This document shows positions 24,256-35,900 of a DNA stretch of 64,000 nt, in pieces. Within the stretch, counting starts at the first letter, position 1. Each line of letters opens with the position of its first letter. A program made the translations under genes and the position numbers. The notes beneath the pieces are model-generated. The model ran no database searches and had not been told where the DNA came from. It was given only the letters and a program-made list of their open reading frames with translations. Source of the DNA: Actinostola sp. cb2023 (Eukaryota; Cnidaria; Anthozoa; Actiniaria; Actinostolidae); assembly GCA_033675265.1 (NCBI GenBank), contig JAUJYZ010000838.1, forward strand, positions 186,001 to 250,000, written 5' to 3'.

Positions 24256-24515
24256 GCATAATCGTTGTCGGGTTGAAAATCATGAAAGCTATGACCAAAA
24301 GGAATTCTTGAAAATTATAACTCTCAAATAACACCGTCAAATGATCGACCTTTTTATCCAGACTTGTAGGATCTTAGTTAAATAGCTCATATACCTTCAA
24401 AACTACGAGAACATTGAATTAATGTCTGTATGTAATGTGGCTCATGAACTGATTTCCCATCCATCCTTGCGGTCTCAGCTTCTATGATTTATGATTTTCA
24501 ACCCGACAATGTATG
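24256..24515. mobile_element. TIR element TTGTCGGGTTGAAAATCAT
   Basis: Short perfect inverted ends (TTGTCGGGTTGAAAATCAT and its complement) about 220 bases apart with an unrelated centre. Followed to 24940 by AT-rich DNA with scattered TTCACATG words and nothing else I can name. Confidence 0.65.
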
Positions 24516-25018
24516 TATTCACATGAAACGTAAAATTCATGGAAAAAGCATGTGATGAAAACACTGAAATTCCATAGCTATTTCATATGGTTTTCATAGG
24601 AAAGGCAATTTTTGATATAGTGAAAGTGAGCAGCTATATATAAAAGAACTGAAATTCATGATCACCAAGCTGATCAGAAATGATGGCCTGCTTTTAAACC
24701 GATGAACTTCCTATGAAATGCCCTGTCTCATGAAATATATTTAGTTTTTTAGAGCATGTGAACTTCTCACTTATTAATTAATCCCATTAATATCATAAGC
24801 ATGAATTATAAATAGTCATTCATGAGAAAAGTAAATGTTATCATTTAATTTCACCTGAAATTTCACCTGAAAAAAGAGACTACGCTTTCACAGCTGGTAC
24901 TTTCACAGATTCACAAGTTTCGAAAATTCGAAAATAATAAACAATTTATGACACGGGTAGTTGTGTAATACGGCTGGATATTTTTACGAGTCGTGCCGTA
25001 TTTTGACGAGTGTTTATA

Positions 25019-25204
25019 GGACCTTAGGCTCTGGTCGATAACTGCTCCGTAAATAATAAAGCCAATGAACTCTAACCAGCTAAAAATCGCCGAAATAACC
25101 TGAAATCGCTACCAGAGATCAACAACGACACAAACAACACTACAGGAAGGTTAGAGTTCATTGGCTTTATTATTTACGGAGTTATCGACCAGAGCCTAAG
25201 GTCC
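25019..25204. mobile_element. Foldback element GGACCTTAGGCTCTGG
   Basis: Arms of about 58 bases from GGACCTTAGGCTCTGGTCG to GAACTCTAACC and complement, with about 70 bases between. Abuts a partial copy of the 20247 family. Confidence 0.85.
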
Positions 25205-25624
25205 CATCGGCAAAGCCTTATATACAGCTCGATAACAAGCCTCTCATAGATACCTTGGGCTACCTGTGGTCCCGTAGCTAGACAAAGTCTCAGACAAGTG
25301 ATCATTTCGTAGTGACCTCAACACAGCAAGAATGTACAGGCCGACGTTATCAGAACCATCTAAGCATGAATATACGTCCCAAGTACGTATTTCAGACGAA
25401 ACGTCGACGATTCGCAGATCTCTATCTCTGCTCACCGACACACACCATTGGCAGAACATGGCATAGCGAGATCATGATAGTTTTGGAGTTCATTTCAGTT
25501 TGCTTTTCAGTTCATTTGATTTGTTAAACACAACTGCTTCTCTCTCGATACAGCACGAGCTTCTACACAGCACTTCTAGTCGGTAGTCGTGGAACGATGA
25601 GTTAGCCGCTTCTATTAACGATGA

Positions 25625-25905
25625 CCCTACAATACTTCGGATTTAGTTTGATATACATTGTACGCTTGGAAAGTATTTGACATTTGATCCGTTTGAGCAT
25701 AGATATTACTTCATTAGGCGTTCGGATATAATCGCCCCCGTTTTCAGCCAATCGAAACCCTGAAACAGACATTCCTGACCGATACGATCACATTCTTCAC
25801 ATTTTGTGTACTACCAAGAAAAAAAAGAAAAAGAAAAAAGAAAGCGCAATTTCTAACTCGGTCACTTCCTCCGTAAGTGTCCGAGTAGTAATAGAGACAT
25901 TAAAA
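25625..25905. mobile_element. Diverged member of the CCGTATTCACCGGCG family
   Basis: ATACTTCGGATTTAGTTTGAT and CTCGGTCACTTCCTCCGTAAGTGTCCGAGTA correspond to internal blocks of 9743-10730 and 15974-16738. Termini not recognisable. Confidence 0.5.
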
Positions 25906-26210
25906 AAATAATACAACTTATCATTTTAATGCAAGCCCTGAGTGACATACGTCTTGTTGTACAAGGAATGATCAATGGTTTACTAATGATGTGTATATAC
26001 TACATATGTTTTACAAATGCAGTTATTCACTTGTTGGCTAGTCAAAGTCAAAGTGTTGAACTTAGCTTAGCTTTTCTGTCTACCATATTTTGTCAGGCTA
26101 ACAATGCTTTTAACCAAATCTTTCATTTGCTTTATTAGCTTGTTGAACAATGAATACCTGAAACTAAGTAGAAATAATAAAGACAGTCATTCAAATAGGC
26201 CATATAACTT

Positions 26211-26470
26211 ATTTTGTTATATACCAACTGTCAAAGTTCATTTTTCTCGTGCTCTGATTGGGCGAGTGGGTATCACGTGAACGTGAACAAGTTTTCATGT
26301 TTCCCCGGCAACAGCTCTCAAAGTAGCCTGCGTAGCTTGGTCTTTTTGTTGTTCTTTGACAGTTGGTATATAACAAAACACTTATTGACTGGGACCTCGG
26401 GAAAGCAGTATGTTTTGTGGTCTCGGGTCCACAAAACATACTGTTTCCCTTGGTCCCAGTCAATAAGTCT
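26211..26470. mobile_element. Two adjacent foldbacks
   Basis: The first is 26211-26375 with TTTTGTTATATACCAACTG ends. The second is 26382-26470, CTTATTGACTGGGACC to its complement, with an inner CAGTATGTTTTGTGG hairpin. They may be one composite element. Confidence 0.75.
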
Positions 26471-27787
26471 TTTAAAAATGGTCTAAAACTGTAAAAGAGT
26501 TTGATGCCAGTCAACAGGTTAAACATCCTACTTCTCTCTAGGGGTTTTAAATTTCGTTTTAGCAGAAATGAGCAAGCATACAATTTATGAATTGAAAGTC
26601 ATACAATTCGCGCATCTCCTGCTTGGGTACAACAGGAAAATCAAAACGTCTTTGCTGCATAATAATTTTTATGCCAAATGACAGAATAGAGAACTGTCTA
26701 AACATTTTCGTAGGATTTTTTTCCGAAATCCATCAATTCAATGCTGAAAAAGAACGGTAAATTTAATAAGACTTCTCTTTTTCAAAAACCTTCAAAATTT
26801 TCGACTTCAATCGTTGAATTATAAGTACCCCATTATAGAGAAACATATGGCGGATGCCTCAACTACAAAGAGTTCTGGCCCCTGGTGTTTGCCTGTCCTT
26901 GCACTGATACACTTACCTTGCCTCTGGTTCGAAAGACGAAGAACTAACTTAGAATTTCAGCTGGTTTCCAATAGATCCTACAACAATTTCGGCTCGGTTT
27001 TGGACATGTAGTTTGTGCAATATCAAGGCTCCGTACTATGCTTATATTGGAATCCATTATGGCCGATAAGCTCTAAAAATTGCCTTTTTCTGTGCCATTT
27101 CTTGCTTCCACGTCGATCGACGCCATGTTTACATATATTTCAGTCAGGCGTTCCTTTATTGCACGAAAATAGACTAGAAACTATAGCTATTCTGCTATCC
27201 AAAATCCTCCGCGCGCTCCTATGTTTTGAAATTTTCGCGCGAAAAAGCTAATACTACATGTTTTACTATGTCTTCTTTACAAAAAGCGTGTACTTTTCCT
27301 TACCGAAAGTCTAAATTCAAGTATGAGTTTAAGGGAACAACACAAGAACGAGAATGAAGTAGTTTTTTGGCTTCAAATTATTTTTTCTTAGTCTGCCACT
27401 GCTTTGGCTGAATGGAGGAGATCAGTCAAATCGTCATCGATCAGAAATATCTTATATTTATTTTTTGAATCCTGCTATTACAGGCAAATCATTTCCGTTA
27501 TATAAACCGTGGTAGCATAACGCATTGCCTTTACGACCAATCAGATACGCTATAACACAATACTTTTGATTGGCAGCCAATTCGTTATGGTTGACTGCAA
27601 GTTATTTATAATATTAAGCTCCACCCACTTAGATTCGAAATTTCTGGCGATTTGAAGTTATGGAATTTAATCCTTAAAAACAGCTCGAAAAACGTCCATA
27701 AAAAAATATTTTTCATTTAAATACCAAACCATGCTCAGTTGTCTGCTCCTTGTGTTGTAGAACAAGTGTATAATCATAGATTTACAG

Positions 27788-28285
27788 TACAGTGGAACCC
27801 CGTTATAACGGACACCGAAGGGACCAGAGAAAGTGTCCGTTATAACGGGGTGTCCGTTATGACGGGGTTTCTTACAATGTAGAGAAGAATAAAAAGAAGA
27901 CTGTGCACTAAACATACTGTAGTCTTAGCTTACGTTTCTGTCGTGTAGAAACTTCATGTGAATTCTTAGCGCCACTGTGGCGAACTTTTGTCATGATACG
28001 ATATCCAGACGGATATTAAACTTTTAATCGTATTAGTGCAACCATTAGCGCAATGGTGTAACGAAAGATTGTACTCAGACTGTCCGTTATAACGGGGTTG
28101 ATTTTATATTAAATTTTGCTGTTCGGGCTGTAAAAAAGTGTCCGTTGTCCGTTATAACGGGTGTCCGTTATAACGGGGTCTTTTTAACAGAAAATGTATC
28201 ACCTTTCCGCCGGGACCTATAAAACTGTCCGTTATACCGGGGTGTCCGTTATACCGGGGTGTCCGTTAGGCGGGGTTCCACTGTA
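27788..28285. mobile_element. Mariner/pogo-like MITE, TACAGTGGAACCCCG
   Basis: Ends TACAGTGGAACCCCG and CGGGGTTCCACTGTA with TA target site. The words GTCCGTTATAACGGGG repeat about eight times inside. CAGTGGAACC termini with TA are typical of Tc1/mariner-pogo non-autonomous elements. Confidence 0.85.
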
Positions 28286-29652
28286 TGAATCTTATAAATC
28301 CTTGGAAAAAAACAGCGTTTTCTGTTTTGATGACGTCATTGTGACGTAATTTGGTGACGTCATGCTCTGACAAAGCTTTCTCCCTTACAATCACTTCTCT
28401 TTCCCTTCTCTTCTCTTTGAATTTTACGATTTTTTTGAGGTTTCAAATTTTCCTTAGCATCTTTATTTATCGACAAATAATTACAGGACAACTTCTTTAG
28501 TATTTAAAATTGTTGAGGTACTTACAGATTTGCTAGATCAGAGAGTACGAGTAGAGATCGAAGCAAGTCATTTTATTCAAGTTTTTCTCTTCCAATGTGC
28601 CTGAAAGACATATAGAGGTTTGCTAAACTGTTTTACCTGTACTACTTACTTCAAAAATAGCTAAACAGTCTTTCTTACCGGCATAAAAACGAATAAAAAC
28701 ACCAGAGATTCTTGAGATCTTGACAAACACACAGCAAAGTCTCTTCGTATTTCCCCGCTCTTTTGTGCACACGCGTCACGAACCAATCAGCAGCCGTATT
28801 TTAGTCATGTGATCGAAGTGTGCGTGACTGCTGACCATATTATTTGTGTCTTCATCAAAAATGGCTGCCAAACTGCACATGTGTGGTAGGAGTAAAAATT
28901 AAAGGTAACCTTTTGTCTAAATTAGCAAAAAATACCAAGAGAAATTCTATTTAATATCTTCAGTCTTCCCAATAATAAGAAGCCCAAAGTTCAATAGGAG
29001 AAAATCTTGGAAAAATCCAGGCAAATCGGAACTGATGAGTGTATTAAAATTAAAGTGAGTATAACTTAATCTGTTCAAGTGCATAATTTTACAAAACACC
29101 TTTTTCAGATTTGGAATGTATATACCTACATGTACTTTTATTAGTGTAACTAATTTGCAATTAAACATCTATCTGGGCATTTGGTTTTCGTGAGGTTGGA
29201 CACTAAAATAGTATTTTTCTGGTAGAAATCTCCAATGATGAAGTTTTAAGTAGTGTATCATCCCTTCCACCCTTTTTTCTGTGGCAACCCCACTTCCTTG
29301 CATGTCTGAAATTATTGCTTGTATATACATTTCATAGGTCATTGAATTATTTTAAGTTATAGAAGTATTTTAATTCTACACAATGCCGGATTTTTATGTT
29401 CATTAACTCTATTAGAGATATTTTAAAATATATGTGACGTCATAATATAATGACGTGTTAACTTTTTTATCGATACTACAACCGTTGCGCGCAAAAAAAA
29501 AAACTTGTTGCGCGCAACATTGCATCGTGTGACACCCCCAAAAAACTTGTTGCGTGCAACGTTGCAAGAAAAGTTGCATCGTGTGTCTGGGCCTTTATAC
29601 ACTCAAAAAATCAAAATTCTAAACAGTCAACAGATTTTCCGCATGTCATAGC

Positions 29653-29722
29653 TCCGGGGTCACCCCGGGGAGTGAGCAAAAGGACGGCCGGGGTCACCCC
29701 GGGGAGTGAGCGAAAGGACGGC
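29653..29722. repeat. Two tandem 36-bp GC-rich units
   Basis: GGGGTCACCCCGGGGAGTGAG followed by A/GAAAGGACGGC occurs twice, head to tail, about 250 bp upstream of fucosidase B exon 1. GGGGTCACCCCGG is self-complementary. Confidence 0.8.
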
Positions 29723-29968
29723 TGTTTTCTCAGGCTATACTCATTGCTGTTTCTGTTTTGTTTCATGGATATATAGATGTTTTATTTTTTTAAACAGGTG
29801 TGAAGAATTTAGATCACTGTGTTTGTTGGGCTACCTGTGCCAAAATGGTGAACTCGTGACCGTGTCGTGCTGTTGCCTGGTTGCTGGGTTGCTCGTGATC
29901 ATGATCCAGTGGATCCAGTGTGGATCATGATCAGTGGAGCTAATAACAGAACAAAGTAACAAAAGAAG

Positions 29969-32900
29969 ATGGAAGTCGAGCAAGTATTTCTGCGTTTGTT
30001 GTTGCTTATTTTGCTTCTAGGAGCAGCAACAAGTGCTAAACAGCAAAAGTATGAACCAACATGGTCTTCACTTGACAAGCGTCCGATCCCATCTTGGTAC
30101 GACGAGGCAAAGTTTGGTATTTTTATGCATTGGGGAGTCTATTCGGTGCCTTCCTTTGGGCAAGGCGGTGGAGCAGCAGCAGAATGGTTCTGGTGGTATT
30201 TGCGCGAGAAAAGTAAGCCCTATGTCGACTTCATGGCGAAGAATTACCCACCAGGGTTCAAGTATGCGGATTTTGCTCCCATGTTTCATGCAGAATTCTT
30301 TGATCCAAATCAATGGGCTGATTTGTTGGCCAAGTCTGGAGCAGAGTGAGTATTGTATAAACTAGTAGTTTCTGGTAGAAAGTGAAGTGCTGCGAGTTGT
30401 GCACTGCCATACATGTAATGCATACATGTGGCTTTGTCCCTTGTCAGCGAGGCGCATTAACTGGTAAAAAAAAATATATATAATAATAAAATGCAGTATG
30501 GTGTTGCTTAAATGCTAACATTATAACAATCAGGTCATAGACAGACAGTTATAGACTTTCAGTAGTCAGTGATCACTTTTATTCTCACCATTGCATAAAG
30601 TTTGTACTGATATGCAGTCATTAATGTAAATATGGATTCAATGAAATAGATAATTGTGTTTGGTGTATATTTATATACAATGTTAAAAGAAACTATTTAC
30701 ATGTACTGGCCATATACAGTACTTCAGGAAAGATGTCGAAGCCTCACTAAGTACACTGTCTTGTAGAAGATAATGTTGTGTTGAATCCAATAAATAATAT
30801 TTATAGTTTTGATTCATACAGTACACGTATGTTATAGTGTTCTGGGATAAAGTCATAGAGATTTGAACAAGTAATGAATACATTGTAGACTAACAGAAGT
30901 AGATAACTCAAAACTCCTCTTCACCAAAATAAATCCAAGTACATGTAGAAGTCTTCAATGTGTGATATTTTCTGTTTACATTGAGGCAAAGCATTATAAT
31001 GAAACTGTAATCCTGTCAGCATATATTATGGCAATGCCAGAGGGTATTAATGTTTTCAGCAGTCAGATGGTGGCTTTGTAGCCAATCAATAAAGTAGTTT
31101 CACATAATGGTGCTATGAGTCCAATAAATACATTTGTAGGTTTTGTCCTTGTACAAATGTAAATGATGATTTATCCTTGACAAGTTTCCTGTGCTCCATG
31201 CTTCAAAGTGTTCAAATATAATACTTCAAAGATACCAGGTAGATGTATAATGATTGATGAAGTCCACCACAATTGGTAGATCAGTATTTGTCACCACAAT
31301 GGGTGATTGCTTGTTTGTTTGTGCCTCGACGGGCGATTGATTTGAGTTTTGTTTTGATTTGTTTTCAACGCCGCCAGCAGGCGATTGGTTTGGCGAAGAC
31401 CAACGAGCTCGATCAGGCAGAATGGTCAGCGACAGCGTCTCTGTATCTGGGATACTGTGTCTTTCAAAAGCATTCAAGTATGGTGTCTCCTTCGGTCAAT
31501 ATCTTCGACTGTAGAAGTACTCCATTGTGGAACTGGACGCGACTGAGCACACAACAGCGCTGAAAAACTCATAAAAAACATTGTCTTCCCCTTGAAATGT
31601 CACTAAATTGTTCATGACCCTGATGAATGCTTCCAGCAATGAATAAAGTTGCATTTGACATAATAGATTTGTCGAAAAAGAACCTGGCTTGAATCAGCGA
31701 AATATAAACTGTACTCCAAACAGGCTAGGTCGATTGAACATGTTGTGAGTGTGTGCTGATCAAAAGTACCGTGGGCTCACAAAAATCATCTCCACACACA
31801 AACTCCGTGAAATCTCAGTCGAGTCTCGCAACACATCCACATAAGTGCCCAGATCCCACACGACCACACATGACACAGGAACTCCGTCACGATTAGTTTC
31901 GCTGCTCGCCTGGCGGCTCGCCGCAAGAAACTCGGCAGTGTGTAAGCTTATATTATTGTGTAATAATTCAGTATTATATTTCGACCCACTGGCCACTGAC
32001 ATTTGTTTTGAAAGTTGGTAAACAATTACCTTTTAGGGGTCACTTTCGTTTTAAAAACGTACTTGCTTTGTTGCTGTCAGTATTCAAATCAAATTATTGT
32101 TCATAGTGAAAAATAAATCATCACATATTCATCAACTATTGAACTTTAGTTTTTGTCTATAAATCTTATTTAGACTTCCATGTTTGAGTATCATCATTAT
32201 GGAAGAGAAAATCTACTCAATGAATCGAAAGTCAATCTAATTGTCCCGGAATTGTAAACGCAGTAGGCGACTTGCACTTAAAAGTGGTCACATGACCCTA
32301 ACTCCCATAAACAAACAGCAGTGTCAAACTGAATTCTAAAATGAAGAGAGCAGCTCGAAATCAGTAAAAGGGCGGAGTTTCAGCTCACAAAGTCTGACAC
32401 AGGAAAAACGACTAACAAAGTAAAATCCATCGTTTTCTAAGATTTTGTTTGGAAAATGCATTGGATGCAAGAGCTGCAAGAGCCGTGCCATCCAATGCAT
32501 TGTCCAAACAAAATCTTGGAAAACGATCAATTTTATTTTTAAGCAACGGCTCTGGCTCTAATAATAATAGGTCTAGTGCTCTGTAGATGTGAGTACATTG
32601 TACCATCCCCGCCGATGACATCTCGTTCTTACACAGGCTAAATTTAATATACAAGTCGTTCTGATAACTCTTTTTATTTTCAACATTTTATTAGAACGTC
32701 GATCATTGCAAATTCACGAGGACCCAAAGCTCAGAATTTATATTTATATAAGCTAATCTTGGGTTTCCTGTGTTGAAATGGGGTTCCTGTGGCAATATTG
32801 ATATTGGCTACAATCGAGACTTCTGAGATGATTTTCGGAGCACACAGTAATGATCAGCAGTGGTAATAACAAAATTACATGGCGGCTCAATCATGCTCTT

Positions 32901-35900
32901 ACGTAGGTCTTTGGTGATACAATGTACATGTACGTTCTCCTTGGCTGCATGTACATACACTCAGAAAAGATACCAAAGCTTTCATAGCGACTATTAAACA
33001 TTGCATATTTGGCGAAATTGTCTAGAATGATAAACAAACGAATAGCTGGTCGTCCACACATCTATAATCTATATGTTCAATTCAGACTTATTCATCTATA
33101 TGTTCAAGGTAATTTAACTGATCAGAAGCTGCCAAAGTTTTTTGTACGATAATGCCCCCTACCTCCCTAGATACAGTGTAGGTGCACCTTTGGTGCACAC
33201 CATACAGACTTATTTTTGGTAACAGAAACGAACCCCCTCTTCATAATGCCAGCTACGCGCATGCACATACATGTACATTGTACATGGTCAGCACTTTATG
33301 CAACCATGCACATACAGAGATGCAGTCCCATACATGTAGGTGCGTATAGGCATGTACATGTAACAGCACACTCAACTTTCTTTCCTTCCCAGCTCTCCCC
33401 TTTCCACTTCCATTCCACTGATCCCTCAACCTCTTTATAAAGTAACTGGAGCTATACACAGGCTAAACAATATTCTTTGTACTGTATTTTACTCCTCTCC
33501 TACACCATATATCTAGATTGTCTCGAATATATTGTAAACGAGTCCCTGGCTCATTATATACTTTGAGTTGAAATAAACTAACCTACATGTACCTACCTAC
33601 CTACTCATACTTTATACGATGTATAATACTTGTTTTCCCGTTTCCAGATATTATGTTTTGACAAGTAAACACCACGATGGCTTTACCAACTGGCCTTCAA
33701 AGGAATCTTGGAATTGGAACTCTGTAAACACAGGTCCACATCGTGATCTTGTAGGTAAGTTTTAAAGAAGAGTTCAAAATTAAAAGTTAATGCAATTTTG
33801 GCAAACACAAATGAAATGATTTATATTTACATGTATTTATTATTTACGATTGTTCATGTATAAATAAAACACTTATTAAAATAAATTTATTTTAACCTTC
33901 GTTAATAAAATTGATGTTGTTGTTGTTGTTGTTGTTGAGACTGTCCAAGAACATAGCACTAAATTCTCCTCTAGAGTCTAAAATTCCAAATAAGATTTTT
34001 GATTTTGATTCAAAAAAATTACTGAATACTGTTCTTTCATGGTAATACTTCCCTTCAGATGTCATTTTAAGTTCTACATTTGTATCTATGCATGGACAGC
34101 ATTGTCATACATGCTGTATATATAGTAATTTGATGGGGACTTTATTGACATTTATCTGAGCACTTTTATCCAGCTGTTTTCATATATTGATATTGTCATT
34201 TGGGTGTGTTTGACAGGTGATCTTGCAAAGGCCATACGCCAGAAGTCAAATGTAACGTTCTGCTTGTATTTCTCACTGTTTGAATTTTTCCACCCATACT
34301 ATCTGGAAGATGCTAAAAATGGCTTCCACACCCAGAAATATGTCAATGTAAGTTTTTTCATACATTATTATGCCAGTGTATGTGTGTAATATCATATCTG
34401 ATGGTTTGAAGTGTGAGAACAATTAATAAGTGATGATTTAATGATTATAAGACTCTAAACTCATAAGTAGTTAACATACTAACTCCTCATGATTGTAAGC
34501 TTCATACGCAGCCCCGAAAAAGCCTCCATCCTGCCTGGGTCCAGAGTAACAACACCGTCCTCACAAGTTGCTTCAACACCACCATCATCATCACCACTGT
34601 CATCATCATCACCATTGTCATCATCATCACCAACAACACCCTCAACACCAGTAGCTTCAACACCACTACCATCATCACCACTGTCATCATCATTAAGCTT
34701 GAGAACACTTTCTATATGTATTCTAATGATTCAGTAAGTTGTTAATATATCTTGTACAATGTACCATGTCCAGGAAATAATGCTGCCGCAGTTGTATGAC
34801 ATCATCAACAACTACAAACCAGAATACCTTTGGACAGATGGAGATTGGCTTGCATCAAGTGAATATTTTAGAAGCACAGATTTTCTTGCTTGGCTTTACA
34901 ATGAAAGGTATACATTGTACTCTACCTGTAAAACCATTTATGGACTTGATTTAACAAGTGTGAACTCATGATCATTTGGTAAAGTGAAATAGAGTGCACA
35001 CCATATATCGGTGAAACAATTAATATTACGGTAACTAGTTAGTGCGTAATAGTTTTTAGTTATCAACTATTTAGTTATTGACAAACTAAGAATTCATTCC
35101 GGCATGAACCACACAACACATTTAATACAAGGAATGTTGCTTTTATTGTTTGATATACAATAGTCACACATGTTCTGCTCCAGTGATATACCACTAATTT
35201 GTACAAATAGTGCAATTAGACAATACATATTTAATTAGTTTTGTTTCACAGATATATGGCATACACTCTAGTGAACTTTATACAGTATGTAATAATATTA
35301 TAGTACATGTAATGTATGTGTACAAGTCATGTAATTACTGTATACACCTATAAATGTGTATGTACTCACTACATTGTATATAAATATATATATATAATGC
35401 ACACAACTGTTAGTAATGAAAATCATATTTTCTGTTGACATTATCATAATATTCAGATAAAATTATTGAGTGAGTGAGTTAGTGAAATTAAGAGTACTGC
35501 AAATATACCTAGGCAGCTTACTAGAGTATACAGACACTAAAACCGTGCAACGTTTGTAAACATGGCAGGGTTTATAATAATTGTATTCTGCAAGCTTAAG
35601 GTTGTCATTCTTGCGGCACATGAATCAGTGTGCCTGTGTGCCAGTGTGCCACCACAGTTTGGCACACATGTGGTATTTTTACTATACTGTGTGCTATGAC
35701 AGTATTTCTGTGCACAGTGTACTGCTACCGTACAAACATGTATGTCATTTCCTTTACATGAACATGAACATGTATGCCACAAAGGTGTTTTAAATTATTA
35801 AAGTGCCACAAAATATCTTGTGGCAGTGTTCAGTAAGTGTAACAAGTTCTGAGATATTGTAATTTTCATCCAATTTCATGCTTTTTTGACAGCCCTGTTA

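Larger units (their letters stand above)
19571..29968. other. Gene-poor spacer between the two fucosidase genes
   Basis: No protein-coding gene is supported in these 10.4 kb. The stretch holds purine-rich DNA (19618-19760), many palindromic elements, a segmental duplication and a satellite (listed separately). Near 19955 and again near 29735 the same phrase TCATTGCTGTTTCTGTTTTG occurs, and a third version follows fucosidase B near 47880. That fits the spacer being the 3' flank of gene A, split or duplicated when B arose. Bases 28290-29640 have no clear feature beyond GTTGCGCGCAAC-like repeats near 29480-29580. Confidence 0.6.

Noticed and set aside
26814..27011. ORF starting MADASTTKSS
   Set aside because: No splice partner, domain or recognisable similarity; region is transposon-rich.
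27070..27130. Minus-strand ATG with good context (MASIDVEARNG)
   Set aside because: Frame stops after 17 codons with no donor site before the stop.
28858..28905. ATGGCTGCCAAACTGCAC as a possible gene start on plus
   Set aside because: Stops after 13 codons and no convincing donor or downstream exon.
1670..33600. Idea that a past inversion between the two duplicates moved the HECT 3' exons to the right of 31928
   Set aside because: No HECT C-lobe-like sequence is visible there, and fucosidase B exons 1-8 are colinear across the right duplicate.
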